Source: Candidatus Rokuibacteriota bacterium (lineage in GTDB: Bacteria; Methylomirabilota; Methylomirabilia; Rokubacteriales; CSP1-6). From it: a stretch of 9,349 nucleotides of DNA. The notes beneath the pieces are model-generated. The model did no database searches. It was not told the origin of the DNA and worked only from the letters and a program-made list of their open reading frames with translations. The DNA lies in contig JACQCN010000146.1 in NCBI GenBank assembly GCA_016201575.1, forward strand, positions 1 through 9,349, read 5' to 3'. Shown here piece after piece: positions 1-5,858 of this stretch (position 1 is its first letter; every line of letters starts with the position of its first letter). The position numbers and the translations under genes are program-made.

Positions 1-28
1 ACTCGGCGCAGCGGCGGGCGCGCAGCAT
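1..28 (-). CDS. 5' end of a probable DUF35 / zinc-ribbon OB-fold partner of the thiolase (cut by window edge)
   Basis: Only nine codons are visible, reading M-L-R-A-R-R-C-A-E. The ATG shares its A with the TGA stop of the thiolase upstream (TGATG), an arrangement typical of translational coupling. DUF35 proteins begin with a rubredoxin-like zinc ribbon in which a basic stretch precedes a Cys-x-x-Cys, and the visible RRCAE fits the first cysteine of such a motif. SCP-x-type thiolases in bacteria and archaea are commonly followed by a DUF35 gene whose product binds the thiolase and helps channel acyl-CoA. The overlap and residues are seen directly; the family assignment is inferred mainly from context and could be wrong. 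Confidence 0.4.
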
Positions 29-1185
29 CAGAGCCTGCCGAGGATCGTCACGGTGCTGACGACGCCCGTGCCGCCGAGGTTGTGGGCGAGCCCGACCTCC
101 GCGTTCCGCACTTGGTTGGCCCCCTCGCCCCGGAGCTGCTTCACCAGCTCGTAGACCTGCGCGCAGCCGGTCGCGCCGACCGGGTGACCCTTGGCGATGA
201 GCCCGCCCGACGGGTTGACCGCCACCTTGCCTTCGACCCCGGTCCAGCCTTCCTCGACCGCCGGGCCGCCCTTGCCCTTGGGGAAGAAGCCGAGGTCCTC
301 GGAGGCGATGATCTCGGCGATCGTGAAGCAGTCGTGGACCTCGGCGACCTGGACGTCGGCGGGCGCGATCCGGGCCATCGCGTACGCCTCCCGCGAGGCG
401 CGCACCGTCGCCGGGAACGCCGTCAGGTCGTCCATCTCCCAGAGCGTCGCGGGGCCGGTGGCGTGGCCGCTCCCCAGCACCTTCACCGGCTTGGCGTGGA
501 AGTCGCGCGCCCACTCGGCCGGGCAGAGCACGGCCGCGGCGGCGCCGTCGGAGATCGGCGGGCAGTCGAAGAGGCGGATCGGGTCGGCGATCAGGCGCGA
601 GCCGAGCACCTCGTCGAGCGTGACCGGCTTGCGGAACTGGGCCTTGGGGTTGGCGGCGCCGAGGCCGTGGTTCTTCACGGACACGAGGCCCACCTGCTCG
701 CGCGTGGTGCCGTAGCGCGCCATGTGCTCGCGCATGATGATGCCGAAGGCGCCCGGGAACGTGAGGCCCGCCCGCATCTCGCGCGCCTCGTCGCCCGCGG
801 TGGCCAGCGCGGCCGTGACGTCGGGCGTCGAGGACGCGGTCATCTTCTCGACGCCGGCCACGAGGACGAAGTCGTAGAGCCCCAGCCCGATGCCGAGCGC
901 GCCGTGCCGCAGCGCGATGCCGCCCGAGGCGCACGCGCCCTCGACCTTGGTGGCGGGGATGCCCGTCAGGCCGAGGCGCCCGGCGAGGAGCGCGGCCAGC
1001 GAGCCCTGCCCGGCCAGCCGCTCGCCCACGAAGTTGCCGAGGTAGAGCGCCTGGATCCGCGCCCGGTCCACGCGCGCGTCGGCCAGCGCCTCCCGGCAGG
1101 CCGCCACCGCCAGGTCGACGATGCCCATGCCCTCCACCCGGCCGAACGGGGTGGAGCCCACGCCGATGATCGCCACGTCTCTCAT
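28..1185 (-). CDS. SCP-x-type thiolase (acetyl-CoA C-acyltransferase family)
   Basis: A 385-residue thiolase that would cleave or form 3-oxoacyl-CoA in the cytoplasm. The N-terminus MRDVAIIGVGSTPFGR is the usual opening of this family. The nucleophilic cysteine is Cys85 in VEGACASGG. The GHPVGATG block (333-340) carries the catalytic histidine, and AEVHDCFTIAEI (281-292) is the family's HDCF signature. Near the C-terminus AHNLGG (367-372) replaces the second catalytic cysteine block of classical thiolases, as in SCP-2/SCP-x thiolases, so a degradative or lipid/steroid side-chain type is more likely than acetoacetyl-CoA synthesis. The start at 1185 follows GGGAGG at nine bases. A longer form from 1269 also has a GGAGG upstream, but its extra 28 residues match nothing expected. 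The exact substrate cannot be read from sequence. Confidence 0.9.
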   Translation of the reverse strand: MRDVAIIGVGSTPFGRVEGMGIVDLAVAACREALADARVDRARIQALYLGNFVGERLAGQGSLAALLAGRLGLTGIPATKVEGACASGGIALRHGALGIGLGLYDFVLVAGVEKMTASSTPDVTAALATAGDEAREMRAGLTFPGAFGIIMREHMARYGTTREQVGLVSVKNHGLGAANPKAQFRKPVTLDEVLGSRLIADPIRLFDCPPISDGAAAAVLCPAEWARDFHAKPVKVLGSGHATGPATLWEMDDLTAFPATVRASREAYAMARIAPADVQVAEVHDCFTIAEIIASEDLGFFPKGKGGPAVEEGWTGVEGKVAVNPSGGLIAKGHPVGATGCAQVYELVKQLRGEGANQVRNAEVGLAHNLGGTGVVSTVTILGRL

Positions 1186-1268
1186 GGAGTCCCGCCTCCC
1201 TTTCCACTCTACGCCCGCGCCCGGTTCGAGTGAAAGCAGGAACGCGCCGGCCGAGCCTGGCTCCTTCA

Positions 1269-1547
1269 TCACCGACCTCCACGCCAGGGGCAGGAATATT
1301 GGCGCGCCGGTGCCTTCGCGGAGCGAGGAGCGAGGCCGCCCACCTGCTTGGTCAGGGTTCCCGCAAGCCAGTCGTTCTCGGTGCTCGCCACCTCAAGCCC
1401 CCCGGAATCGAACAGCGCAAAGCTCAGGTCCACCACGATGCTGATGCACCCGGGCTCGGGGGAGACGAAGTTCGTCGAGATTCCCCGTCCAGCACCCGTT
1501 TCGTGGCCTTTCTCGGGTCCGGACTTGCGGCGTTGACCCGGGGTCAA
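1269..1547 (-). CDS. Doubtful small reading frame or gene remnant upstream of thiolase
   Basis: A 92-codon frame starting with TTG and lacking a clear Shine-Dalgarno. From about residue 23 onward the codons end mostly in G or C and give a protein-like stretch containing VVDLSFALFDSGG and LEVASTENDWLAG, with alternating hydrophobic residues suggestive of beta strands. The first 22 and last 20 residues look random. It could be the surviving middle of an older gene or a chance frame in high-GC DNA. No family is recognised. Confidence 0.2.
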   Translation of the reverse strand: MTPGQRRKSGPEKGHETGAGRGISTNFVSPEPGCISIVVDLSFALFDSGGLEVASTENDWLAGTLTKQVGGLAPRSAKAPARQYSCPWRGGR

Positions 1548-1584
1548 CGTGGCACGATGTCGAAGACGTCGCAGTCAGTTGGAG

Positions 1585-1614
1585 TTGACTTGCTGCCAGC
1601 ACCCGAAGTATAGA
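1585..1614 (+). promoter_or_regulatory. Sigma70-like promoter for the Pal-like lipoprotein gene
   Basis: TTGACT (1585-1590) matches five of six bases of the -35 consensus. After an 18-base spacer, TATAGA (1609-1614) matches four of six of the -10 consensus. It stands out in otherwise very GC-rich DNA and points toward the lipoprotein gene. A start near 1621 would leave an untranslated leader of roughly 145 bases. Confidence 0.5.
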
Positions 1615-1726
1615 GGAAGCCTCCCTCGCTTCGGGCTGTTTCGCCCGACTTGCCGCCCCACAGGGCGAGGAGCGGTCGCACGGGGGTTCGACCATCAGGT
1701 TGGACACCAGAGCGCCCGCCGCATCC

Positions 1727-1750
1727 CCGCAGCACAACGCCACGCTGCGG
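1727..1750 (+). promoter_or_regulatory. Leader hairpin immediately before the lipoprotein ribosome-binding site
   Basis: CCGCAGC (1727-1733) and GCTGCGG (1744-1750) are perfect complements around a ten-base loop. The 3' arm ends five bases before the GGAGG at 1756-1760, so the folded leader would sit next to the ribosome landing site. It may tune translation or mRNA stability. It has no T-run, so it is not a terminator. Confidence 0.35.
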
Positions 1751-1765
1751 TTCCCGGAGGCACTC

Positions 1766-2374
1766 ATGAGGATTCCTCGAACGCGCCTTTCTCTTCTGTT
1801 CGTTGCGGCCGGAGCCCTGCTGGGTTGTACCGAACATGCGGCAACACCTCCGAGCGCGGGATGGACGCTCGGTCAGTCGGGATCCGCCGGAGATGCGATC
1901 GAAGAGACGGGTACTCACGAGAAGCCGACAGAGATGATCGGTGCCCAAGGGCCGGCTGGGGCCGACACCCGACCTGATCTCCGGCGATTCAAGGCGACAG
2001 CCCGGCTTCGTGATGTTCACTTCGACTTCGACTCGTACGTGATCAGAGCAGAGGATGCCGAGATCCTGGATGCCGATATTGATTGGATGCTGTCGAACCC
2101 CGGATACCTCGTGCTCCTCGAGGGGCACTCCGACGAGCGCGGGACGAATGAATACAACATGGCGCTCGGCGACCACCGCGCGAAGGCGACGATGAACTAT
2201 TTGATCGCGCATGGGGTGCCGTCGGAGAGACTCATTACGATCAGCTACGGGGAAGAACGGCCGGCCTGTACGGACCGCACGGAAGCCTGCTGGGCGAAGA
2301 ACCGGCGGGCGCACTTTCTTGTCCACCGTGCGGAACCGCCTCAGCGGGCCACCCCGCACGCGAGCCTTCGATAG
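1766..2374 (+). CDS. Pal-like peptidoglycan-associated lipoprotein (OmpA C-terminal domain)
   Basis: A 202-residue outer-membrane lipoprotein expected to anchor the envelope to peptidoglycan. A signal peptide (about 1-20) with a basic start and hydrophobic core ends in the lipobox ALLGC, giving lipidated Cys21. A Ser/Gly/Thr-rich linker runs to about residue 75. The OmpA-like domain begins at VHFDFDSYVIR (84-94). EGHSDERGTNEYNMALGDHRA (119-139) and NRRAHF (179-184) supply the Asp and Arg that in this family hold diaminopimelate of peptidoglycan. The pair Cys168/Cys175 may form a disulfide. The start at 1766 has GGAGG five bases upstream and puts the signal peptide at the terminus. No tolA, tolB, tolQ or tolR lies nearby, so it may be an orphan paralogue. 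Codons such as ATT, GAT, AGA and GCA are commoner here than in the flanking operons. Confidence 0.9.
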   Translation: MRIPRTRLSLLFVAAGALLGCTEHAATPPSAGWTLGQSGSAGDAIEETGTHEKPTEMIGAQGPAGADTRPDLRRFKATARLRDVHFDFDSYVIRAEDAEILDADIDWMLSNPGYLVLLEGHSDERGTNEYNMALGDHRAKATMNYLIAHGVPSERLITISYGEERPACTDRTEACWAKNRRAHFLVHRAEPPQRATPHASLR

Positions 2375-2553
2375 TTCACGCGCGAGCGTCGGCTGGACCA
2401 GCAAAGGAGGGTCAGGCGGGCCAACCAGGCAGATGCCGGGTGGAACCGGGGGTTCAGGCGGAGGCGTCCGCCCCGATTCAGCGGGCGGGACCGGGCCCGA
2501 CCAGGGTCGATCTCACCCCGATCAAAGCTTTGGCCGGCCGCGGCCCGTGTCGG

Positions 2554-2904
2554 ATGATTGAAGGCGTGAAGATACGTACGACGGCGGCCGGTCAGATTTC
2601 TCTGATCATGCTCGAGGGAGACTTGGATGCGAGCGCGGCGCCCGGCTTATCCCAGGCGATCGCCGATGTGATCACCCGCGAAGCGTCTCTACGAATTGTC
2701 ATCGACCTCACCGGCGTCTCCTGCGTCGACAGCTACGGGCTGGGCGTGGTGGTGGAGGCCCTGAAGCGCGCGAGGGCGGTCGGCGGCGACGTGCGGCTCT
2801 GCGGCCTCCAGGACGACGTCCGAAGCATTCTCGAGATGACCGGCCTCATGCGACAGATCCGCGTGTACTCGGATCGGGACGAGGCAGCCTCGCAGTGGAC
2901 CTAA
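2554..2904 (+). CDS. STAS-domain anti-sigma-factor antagonist (SpoIIAA/RsbV family)
   Basis: A 116-residue single-domain STAS protein. GDLDASAAP (22-30) is the family's early strand and loop. VIDLTGVSCVDSYGLGVVVEA (49-69) contains the Asp59-Ser60 pair followed by GLG, and Ser60 aligns with the serine phosphorylated by a cognate kinase/anti-sigma factor (Ser58 of SpoIIAA). In the known switch the unphosphorylated form binds the anti-sigma factor and frees a sigma factor or another effector. No kinase or phosphatase is adjacent, so the partner is unknown. The start at 2554 has a weak ribosome site; an in-frame GTG at 2440 would add 38 unstructured residues. The AAAGGAGG at 2403-2410 has no suitable start after it, and a small hairpin lies at 2457-2472. 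Confidence 0.85.
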   Translation: MIEGVKIRTTAAGQISLIMLEGDLDASAAPGLSQAIADVITREASLRIVIDLTGVSCVDSYGLGVVVEALKRARAVGGDVRLCGLQDDVRSILEMTGLMRQIRVYSDRDEAASQWT

Positions 2905-3287
2905 GGGGCTGTCCGGCGGGGGGTTCGCGGGCTTCGTGCATCCTGGCCGTCCTCGGGGGAATCTCCAGCGAGAGCGCCGAGAAGTCTCCCGAGTCGCTCG
3001 ATGTTCATCGGGGGGAGATCGAGGAACCGGATTGCGTATTCTCCCACCCCGATCTCTCGGACAAGCGAGAAGCGAGTCCAGACGGGGCCGATCGCGTCGC
3101 CCGGAGTGAAGGCGATGAACATGAAGCCCCGAAGTTCGAGCGCCTCGCCCACGCACACCCGCATGCCCTTGGTGCTGACGTCGACGGCTCGCCCGCGCCA
3201 CGTCTTGCCCACGCCGTTCTTGATCTCGACAGGCCATCCCCGCGACACCCTCGGAGCCCGTCGGCGATCTCGTTGGGGCTGAGTCAT
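2901..3287 (-). CDS. PilZ-domain protein with canonical c-di-GMP motifs
   Basis: A 128-residue protein, essentially one PilZ domain. The two c-di-GMP-binding signatures are present: RxxxR at Arg9-Arg13 (RRAPR) and DxSxxG at Asp36-Gly41 (DVSTKG). The barrel continues to about FLDLPP near residue 95, followed by a polar tail with no recognisable output domain. It most likely senses c-di-GMP and acts by contact with a partner controlling motility, polysaccharide or envelope functions. The ATG at 3287 lies five bases after the stop of the preceding PilZ-like gene, so the two are co-transcribed. Its stop overlaps the stop of the STAS gene on the other strand. A start further upstream is unlikely because it would run through the preceding gene. 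Confidence 0.85.
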   Translation of the reverse strand: MTQPQRDRRRAPRVSRGWPVEIKNGVGKTWRGRAVDVSTKGMRVCVGEALELRGFMFIAFTPGDAIGPVWTRFSLVREIGVGEYAIRFLDLPPMNIERLGRLLGALAGDSPEDGQDARSPRTPRRTAP

Positions 3288-3292
3288 GGCGC

Positions 3293-3625
3293 CTACCAGG
3301 GAAGCCCGGTCCGGAATGGGAGTAGTCGATCCGGCTTCAATCCAACCCGGTGGCCGTCGACATACCGCACCTCGGCCGTAAAGGCGAACTGCTGAGGTGT
3401 CCCGGGATGGATCTCGGCCCGGTAGGGCTCGCCGATCTGAAGATTTTCCGGAGGCCGCCAGTTGAGACAAACCCACAGACTATGCGGGCTCATCTCGACC
3501 ACGCGCCCGACAATATGGGCTCCGTCGTCAAGCCGGAGCCGGATCAGCCACGCCGCCGTGGAGGGTCGAATCTCTCTCGTCTCCAGGCGCGGGCCCGGCG
3601 CTTCAAAACAGGTACCGAGTCTCAA
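3293..3625 (-). CDS. PilZ-like protein lacking c-di-GMP motifs
   Basis: A predicted 110-residue protein. The order of strands resembles the neighbouring PilZ protein: TREIRPS (16-22) sits where RxxxR should be and VVEMSPHSLWV (42-52) where DxSxxG should be, but both motifs are degraded. It ends with EVRYVDGHRVGLKP-like barrel strands. Such divergent PilZ domains often bind proteins rather than c-di-GMP. I chose a TTG start at 3625 because it overlaps the TGA of the upstream small protein as TTGA, with a GGGG run ahead. A GTG at 3664 is possible but would lie well inside that gene and has no ribosome site. The family assignment rests on fold-like similarity and position, so it is moderate. Confidence 0.6.
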   Translation of the reverse strand: MRLGTCFEAPGPRLETREIRPSTAAWLIRLRLDDGAHIVGRVVEMSPHSLWVCLNWRPPENLQIGEPYRAEIHPGTPQQFAFTAEVRYVDGHRVGLKPDRLLPFRTGLPW

Positions 3626-3798
3626 CGGATCAACCCCGCGAGGGCGAGGAAGAATCCCGCCCACAGCAAGCCGGCCGGGATCAGCGAGACCATCATCCCT
3701 TCGACGAACCGAAAATCCTCATCGGCAGGCCCCTGATGCTCGGCGCCCTGGTTCGGCTTCTCTGCGCTCAGCGTCATCGCTTTGACTAGGTTCCTCAC
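3622..3798 (-). CDS. Small single-span membrane protein (58 residues), first gene of the PilZ operon
   Basis: A GTG-initiated frame of 59 codons including the stop. An AGGAGGG lies seven bases before the GTG, the best ribosome-binding site in the window. The first half (to about residue 34) is polar and acidic, with AEKPNQGAEHQGPADEDF. The second half, from about GMMVSLIPAGLLWAGFFLAL to the end, is one hydrophobic helix closing with GLIR. The expected topology is a cytoplasmic tail with a C-terminal anchor, but orientation is not certain. The TGA overlaps the proposed TTG of the PilZ-like gene, which suggests coupled translation. No family is recognised. It might tether or regulate the PilZ proteins at the membrane, which is inference from position only. 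Confidence 0.7.
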   Translation of the reverse strand: MRNLVKAMTLSAEKPNQGAEHQGPADEDFRFVEGMMVSLIPAGLLWAGFFLALAGLIR

Positions 3799-3805
3799 GC
3801 CGGTT

Positions 3806-3812
3806 CCCTCCT
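3806..3812 (-). promoter_or_regulatory. Strong Shine-Dalgarno deciding the GTG start of the small membrane protein
   Basis: AGGAGGG, complementary to the 16S rRNA tail, is separated by AACCGGC (seven bases) from the GTG at 3798. The internal ATG at 3777 has no comparable site, so translation should begin at the GTG. Confidence 0.75.
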
Positions 3813-3826
3813 ATCCGTACTCCAGG

Positions 3827-3843
3827 AGCATGGTGGATGCCAA
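3827..3843 (-). promoter_or_regulatory. Candidate sigma54 (-24/-12) promoter of the PilZ operon
   Basis: On the minus strand TTGGCAT, five bases (CCACC), then ATGCT. The invariant GG and GC dinucleotides have the spacing required for RpoN promoters, and only a few consensus positions differ (TGGCAC to TGGCAT, TTGC to ATGC). Transcription would start about a dozen bases downstream, just ahead of the AGGAGGG. A sigma70 reading using TTGGCA and TACGGA is also possible but weaker and would start inside the ribosome site. An enhancer-binding site was not identified. Confidence 0.4.
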
Positions 3844-3907
3844 GGATGAAAGACGAGGCGTTTCGGTGACTTAGAGGCCGCACCACGTTGCGGGCACGTG
3901 CTTGGAC

Positions 3908-3921
3908 GGCACGGCCGTGCC
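3908..3921. repeat. 14-bp perfect palindrome
   Basis: GGCACGGCCGTGCC reads the same on both strands. An eight-base palindrome GCACGTGC lies at 3894-3901, so the motif GGCACG recurs fifteen bases apart. With no loop it is a poor hairpin but a reasonable site for a dimeric regulator about 70 bp upstream of the candidate PilZ-operon promoter. GC-rich DNA produces such palindromes by chance fairly often. Confidence 0.3.
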
Positions 3922-4094
3922 ATCAGGTCGCGGAACGATCCCGGCCGCCGCCGATCGCCTCGCCCGGAGCGCTCACGCTCTCGGCCCGGAACAGACCGGA
4001 GACGACGCGATTCGCGTCACGGCGACGGATCGCGAGGTCGGCGCCACCGTCATGATCGGCGAACCGGGTAGGATAAAGGGTTTCGGCGGGTTCG

Positions 4095-4639
4095 CTACGG
4101 CTGGGAGAAGCGCTGGGTGTTGCCCATCCAGGGCCACACGTAGCCCTGGACGTTGGCGAGGATCTGCCGGAGGTGATTGCGGTCGTGGTGGATCCACTCG
4201 TGCAGCAGGTCCGCCACGCGCAGGAAGCCCACCTTGGGGTGATGGCCGCCGCGCGCGAGGTCGACGTCCTTCAGCGAGGCGACGAGCCGGATGCTCGCCG
4301 AGCGCAGCTCCGCGAACTCGGCGAGCACGTCCTTGAGCTCCTTGTCGCAGTCCCGCCGCGCGCGGGCGACCTCCTCCTGGTCCCACGGCGCCAGCTCGGG
4401 CGAATCGTGATCCAGGATGGAGCCGCCGTGGGACCAGGAGGAGGTCGGCCGGCGAAGCCCCGCTGCTCGGATTCGCTCAGGTGGCCCACGACCTCCTTCG
4501 CGCACCACTCCCCGGCGGCCGGATGCCAGTTGAGGGCCGCCACCGGGATCCGGCTCAGCTCGGTCTGCAGGAACACGGGCGTGACCCCGAGCAGGGTCGC
4601 GGCGTACATGGGCGTGAGGGGGGCGGAGTCGTCGGCCAT
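4095..4639 (-). pseudogene. DinB/YfiT-like four-helix-bundle protein with a frameshift
   Basis: Two frames encode consecutive parts of one DinB-family protein. The first runs from ATG 4639 through LNWHPAAGEWCAKEVVGHL to RGFAGR (residue 65). The second resumes at ILDHDSPELAPWDQEEVARA and ends with LLHEWIHHDRNHLRQILANVQ. The family's metal-binding histidines would be His53 in the first part and the HxxxH-type HDRNH in the second, so both halves are needed. The frame changes between 4419 and 4447, within a run of CCT repeats. Restoring one base would give about 181 residues, a normal family length. DinB-like proteins are often thiol-dependent transferases or of unknown role. The defect may be a true mutation or a sequencing error. 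Transcription would continue from the MFS gene 130 bp upstream. Confidence 0.8.
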
Positions 4640-4769
4640 CGCGGGGGATTATCACACAGTCCGGGGACCGCCGTCGCCGACTCGGCCGCCGCCTTCGCGT
4701 CGGGTCCCGTCAGGAGCCGCCGCGCGAGTATATGACCGGGGCACCGGTCGCGTCGACGGCGGCGCGCGG

Positions 4770-5858
4770 TCAGCGCCGGGGGTCGCGGACGCGCGCGATC
4801 AGCAGGAGGAGCGCGAGGAGACCGAACGCGCCGGCGGTGACGAAGACCGCCGGGAAGCCGAGGCGGTCGGCCATGAGGCCGGCGAGGACCGGCGCCGCGA
4901 AGGCCGCCGGGGCGAACGCCGTGTTGCCGATGCCGACGTAGGTCGGCCGCTCGTGGACGGCCGGCGCGAACTCCAGCAGCACGGGGAGCCAGGACACGTT
5001 GACGGCGGCGATCTGCACGCCGGCGAGCACGAAGACACCCGTGAACGCCTCGATCGACGGCGCCCCGAGGGCGAGCGCGTTGGCCGCCACCATGCAGGCG
5101 GCGCCGGCGATGACGACCAGGCGATGCCCCGCGCGGTCGGCGAGCCAGCCGAGGGTGAGGTTGCCGACGGTCTGCCCCACGAGCAGCGCGGTCGTGAACA
5201 CGCCGACCTGCCACGTGGGCCCCTGCCACGTGCGGAGCGCGTAGACGGCGTAGAAGCCGCTGGCCATCATCGCGAAGGCCACGCAGCCGCGGGCGACGAG
5301 GAACCACGAGAGGTTCCGGTCGTGCCGGAGCAGCCGCGGGATGCGGCCGAGGTACTGCCCGAGCGACGGCGCGTTCGTCGCGGGCGCCTCGAAGGGCGGC
5401 TCCCGGACGGAGGTGCGCCCGACGACGTCCATCCAGGCCGGCATGAGGAGGCCGCCCATGCCCGTCATCACGAACAGGAGGAGCAGCATGACGACCTGGG
5501 CGAGCACCGGGAAGCGGTCGGCCAGGAGCAGAGCCACCAGCCCCAGGGCCAGGAGCGGCAGGCGCTCCCACACGGTCCACCGCAGGATGAACGGCAGCTT
5601 CCGCGCGAGGGTCTCGGTGTGCCCCGCCACGAAGAGGGCCGGCAGGAACCACCCCGCCGTCATCACCGCGGGGATGGCGCCGATCACGACGTTGGGGGCG
5701 CCGAGGTGGGCCGCGAACGCCGGCAGCAGCGTCGACGGGGAGGCGAACGAGAGGCCCACCATGTAGAGGCCGAGGTCGGCGCCGAGGGCAAGCACGTTGT
5801 GGCGCAGGTGGCGGCGCGCCCGCGCCTCGCCCTCGAGCACGCCGGCGGGGGCGCTCAA
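4770..5858 (-). CDS. MFS permease, apparently missing two central helices
   Basis: A 362-residue inner-membrane transporter with about ten hydrophobic segments. Four lie in the N-half (roughly 21-40, 57-79, 100-114, 117-146), ending at PAWMDVVGRT. Six lie in the C-half from about residue 183 to 355. The usual MFS plan is six plus six. In related permeases the WMD-V motif is followed by a basic loop, two more helices and then an REPP segment leading to the central loop. Here GRTS (147-150) joins directly to VREPPFEAP (151-159), so helices 5 and 6 seem absent. No substrate can be inferred, though coupling to the acyl-CoA ligase suggests an organic acid or lipid-like compound. The TTG start overlaps the ligase TGA; a GTG at 5840 is the alternative. 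Confidence 0.75.
   Translation of the reverse strand: MSAPAGVLEGEARARRHLRHNVLALGADLGLYMVGLSFASPSTLLPAFAAHLGAPNVVIGAIPAVMTAGWFLPALFVAGHTETLARKLPFILRWTVWERLPLLALGLVALLLADRFPVLAQVVMLLLLFVMTGMGGLLMPAWMDVVGRTSVREPPFEAPATNAPSLGQYLGRIPRLLRHDRNLSWFLVARGCVAFAMMASGFYAVYALRTWQGPTWQVGVFTTALLVGQTVGNLTLGWLADRAGHRLVVIAGAACMVAANALALGAPSIEAFTGVFVLAGVQIAAVNVSWLPVLLEFAPAVHERPTYVGIGNTAFAPAAFAAPVLAGLMADRLGFPAVFVTAGAFGLLALLLLIARVRDPRR

Larger units (their letters stand above)
1186..1765. other. Intergenic region between thiolase and Pal-like lipoprotein
   Basis: About 580 bp separate the divergently transcribed thiolase and lipoprotein genes. The right third holds a sigma70-like promoter, a leader hairpin at 1631-1648 (TCGGGC and GCCCGA around a six-base loop) and a second hairpin next to the lipoprotein ribosome-binding site. 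The left part contains one doubtful minus-strand reading frame (1269-1547). A weak TAGAGT (around 1210) precedes the thiolase but has no convincing -35 partner. No tRNA, repeat array or inverted terminal repeat was seen. Confidence 0.6.
3799..4094. other. Intergenic region between the DinB gene and the PilZ operon
   Basis: Almost 300 bp without a convincing gene. It contains the candidate sigma54 promoter near its left end and two short palindromes at 3894-3921. Reading frames crossing it are shadows that continue antisense through DinB. No T-rich terminator follows the DinB stop. Confidence 0.5.

Noticed and set aside
82..1233. Long plus-strand reading frame of 383 codons opposite the thiolase
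   Set aside because: Antisense shadow: it is rich in Arg, Ala, Asp and His with no domain, while the other strand encodes a full thiolase.
1544..2404. 286-codon minus-strand frame over the Pal-like gene
   Set aside because: The plus strand has a signal peptide, lipobox and OmpA domain in a well-placed frame; this one has none.
2433..2561. Glycine-rich 42-codon frame between the lipoprotein and STAS genes, after AAAGGAGG
   Set aside because: The ribosome site is 22 bases away from the ATG, too far to work, and the product is low-complexity.
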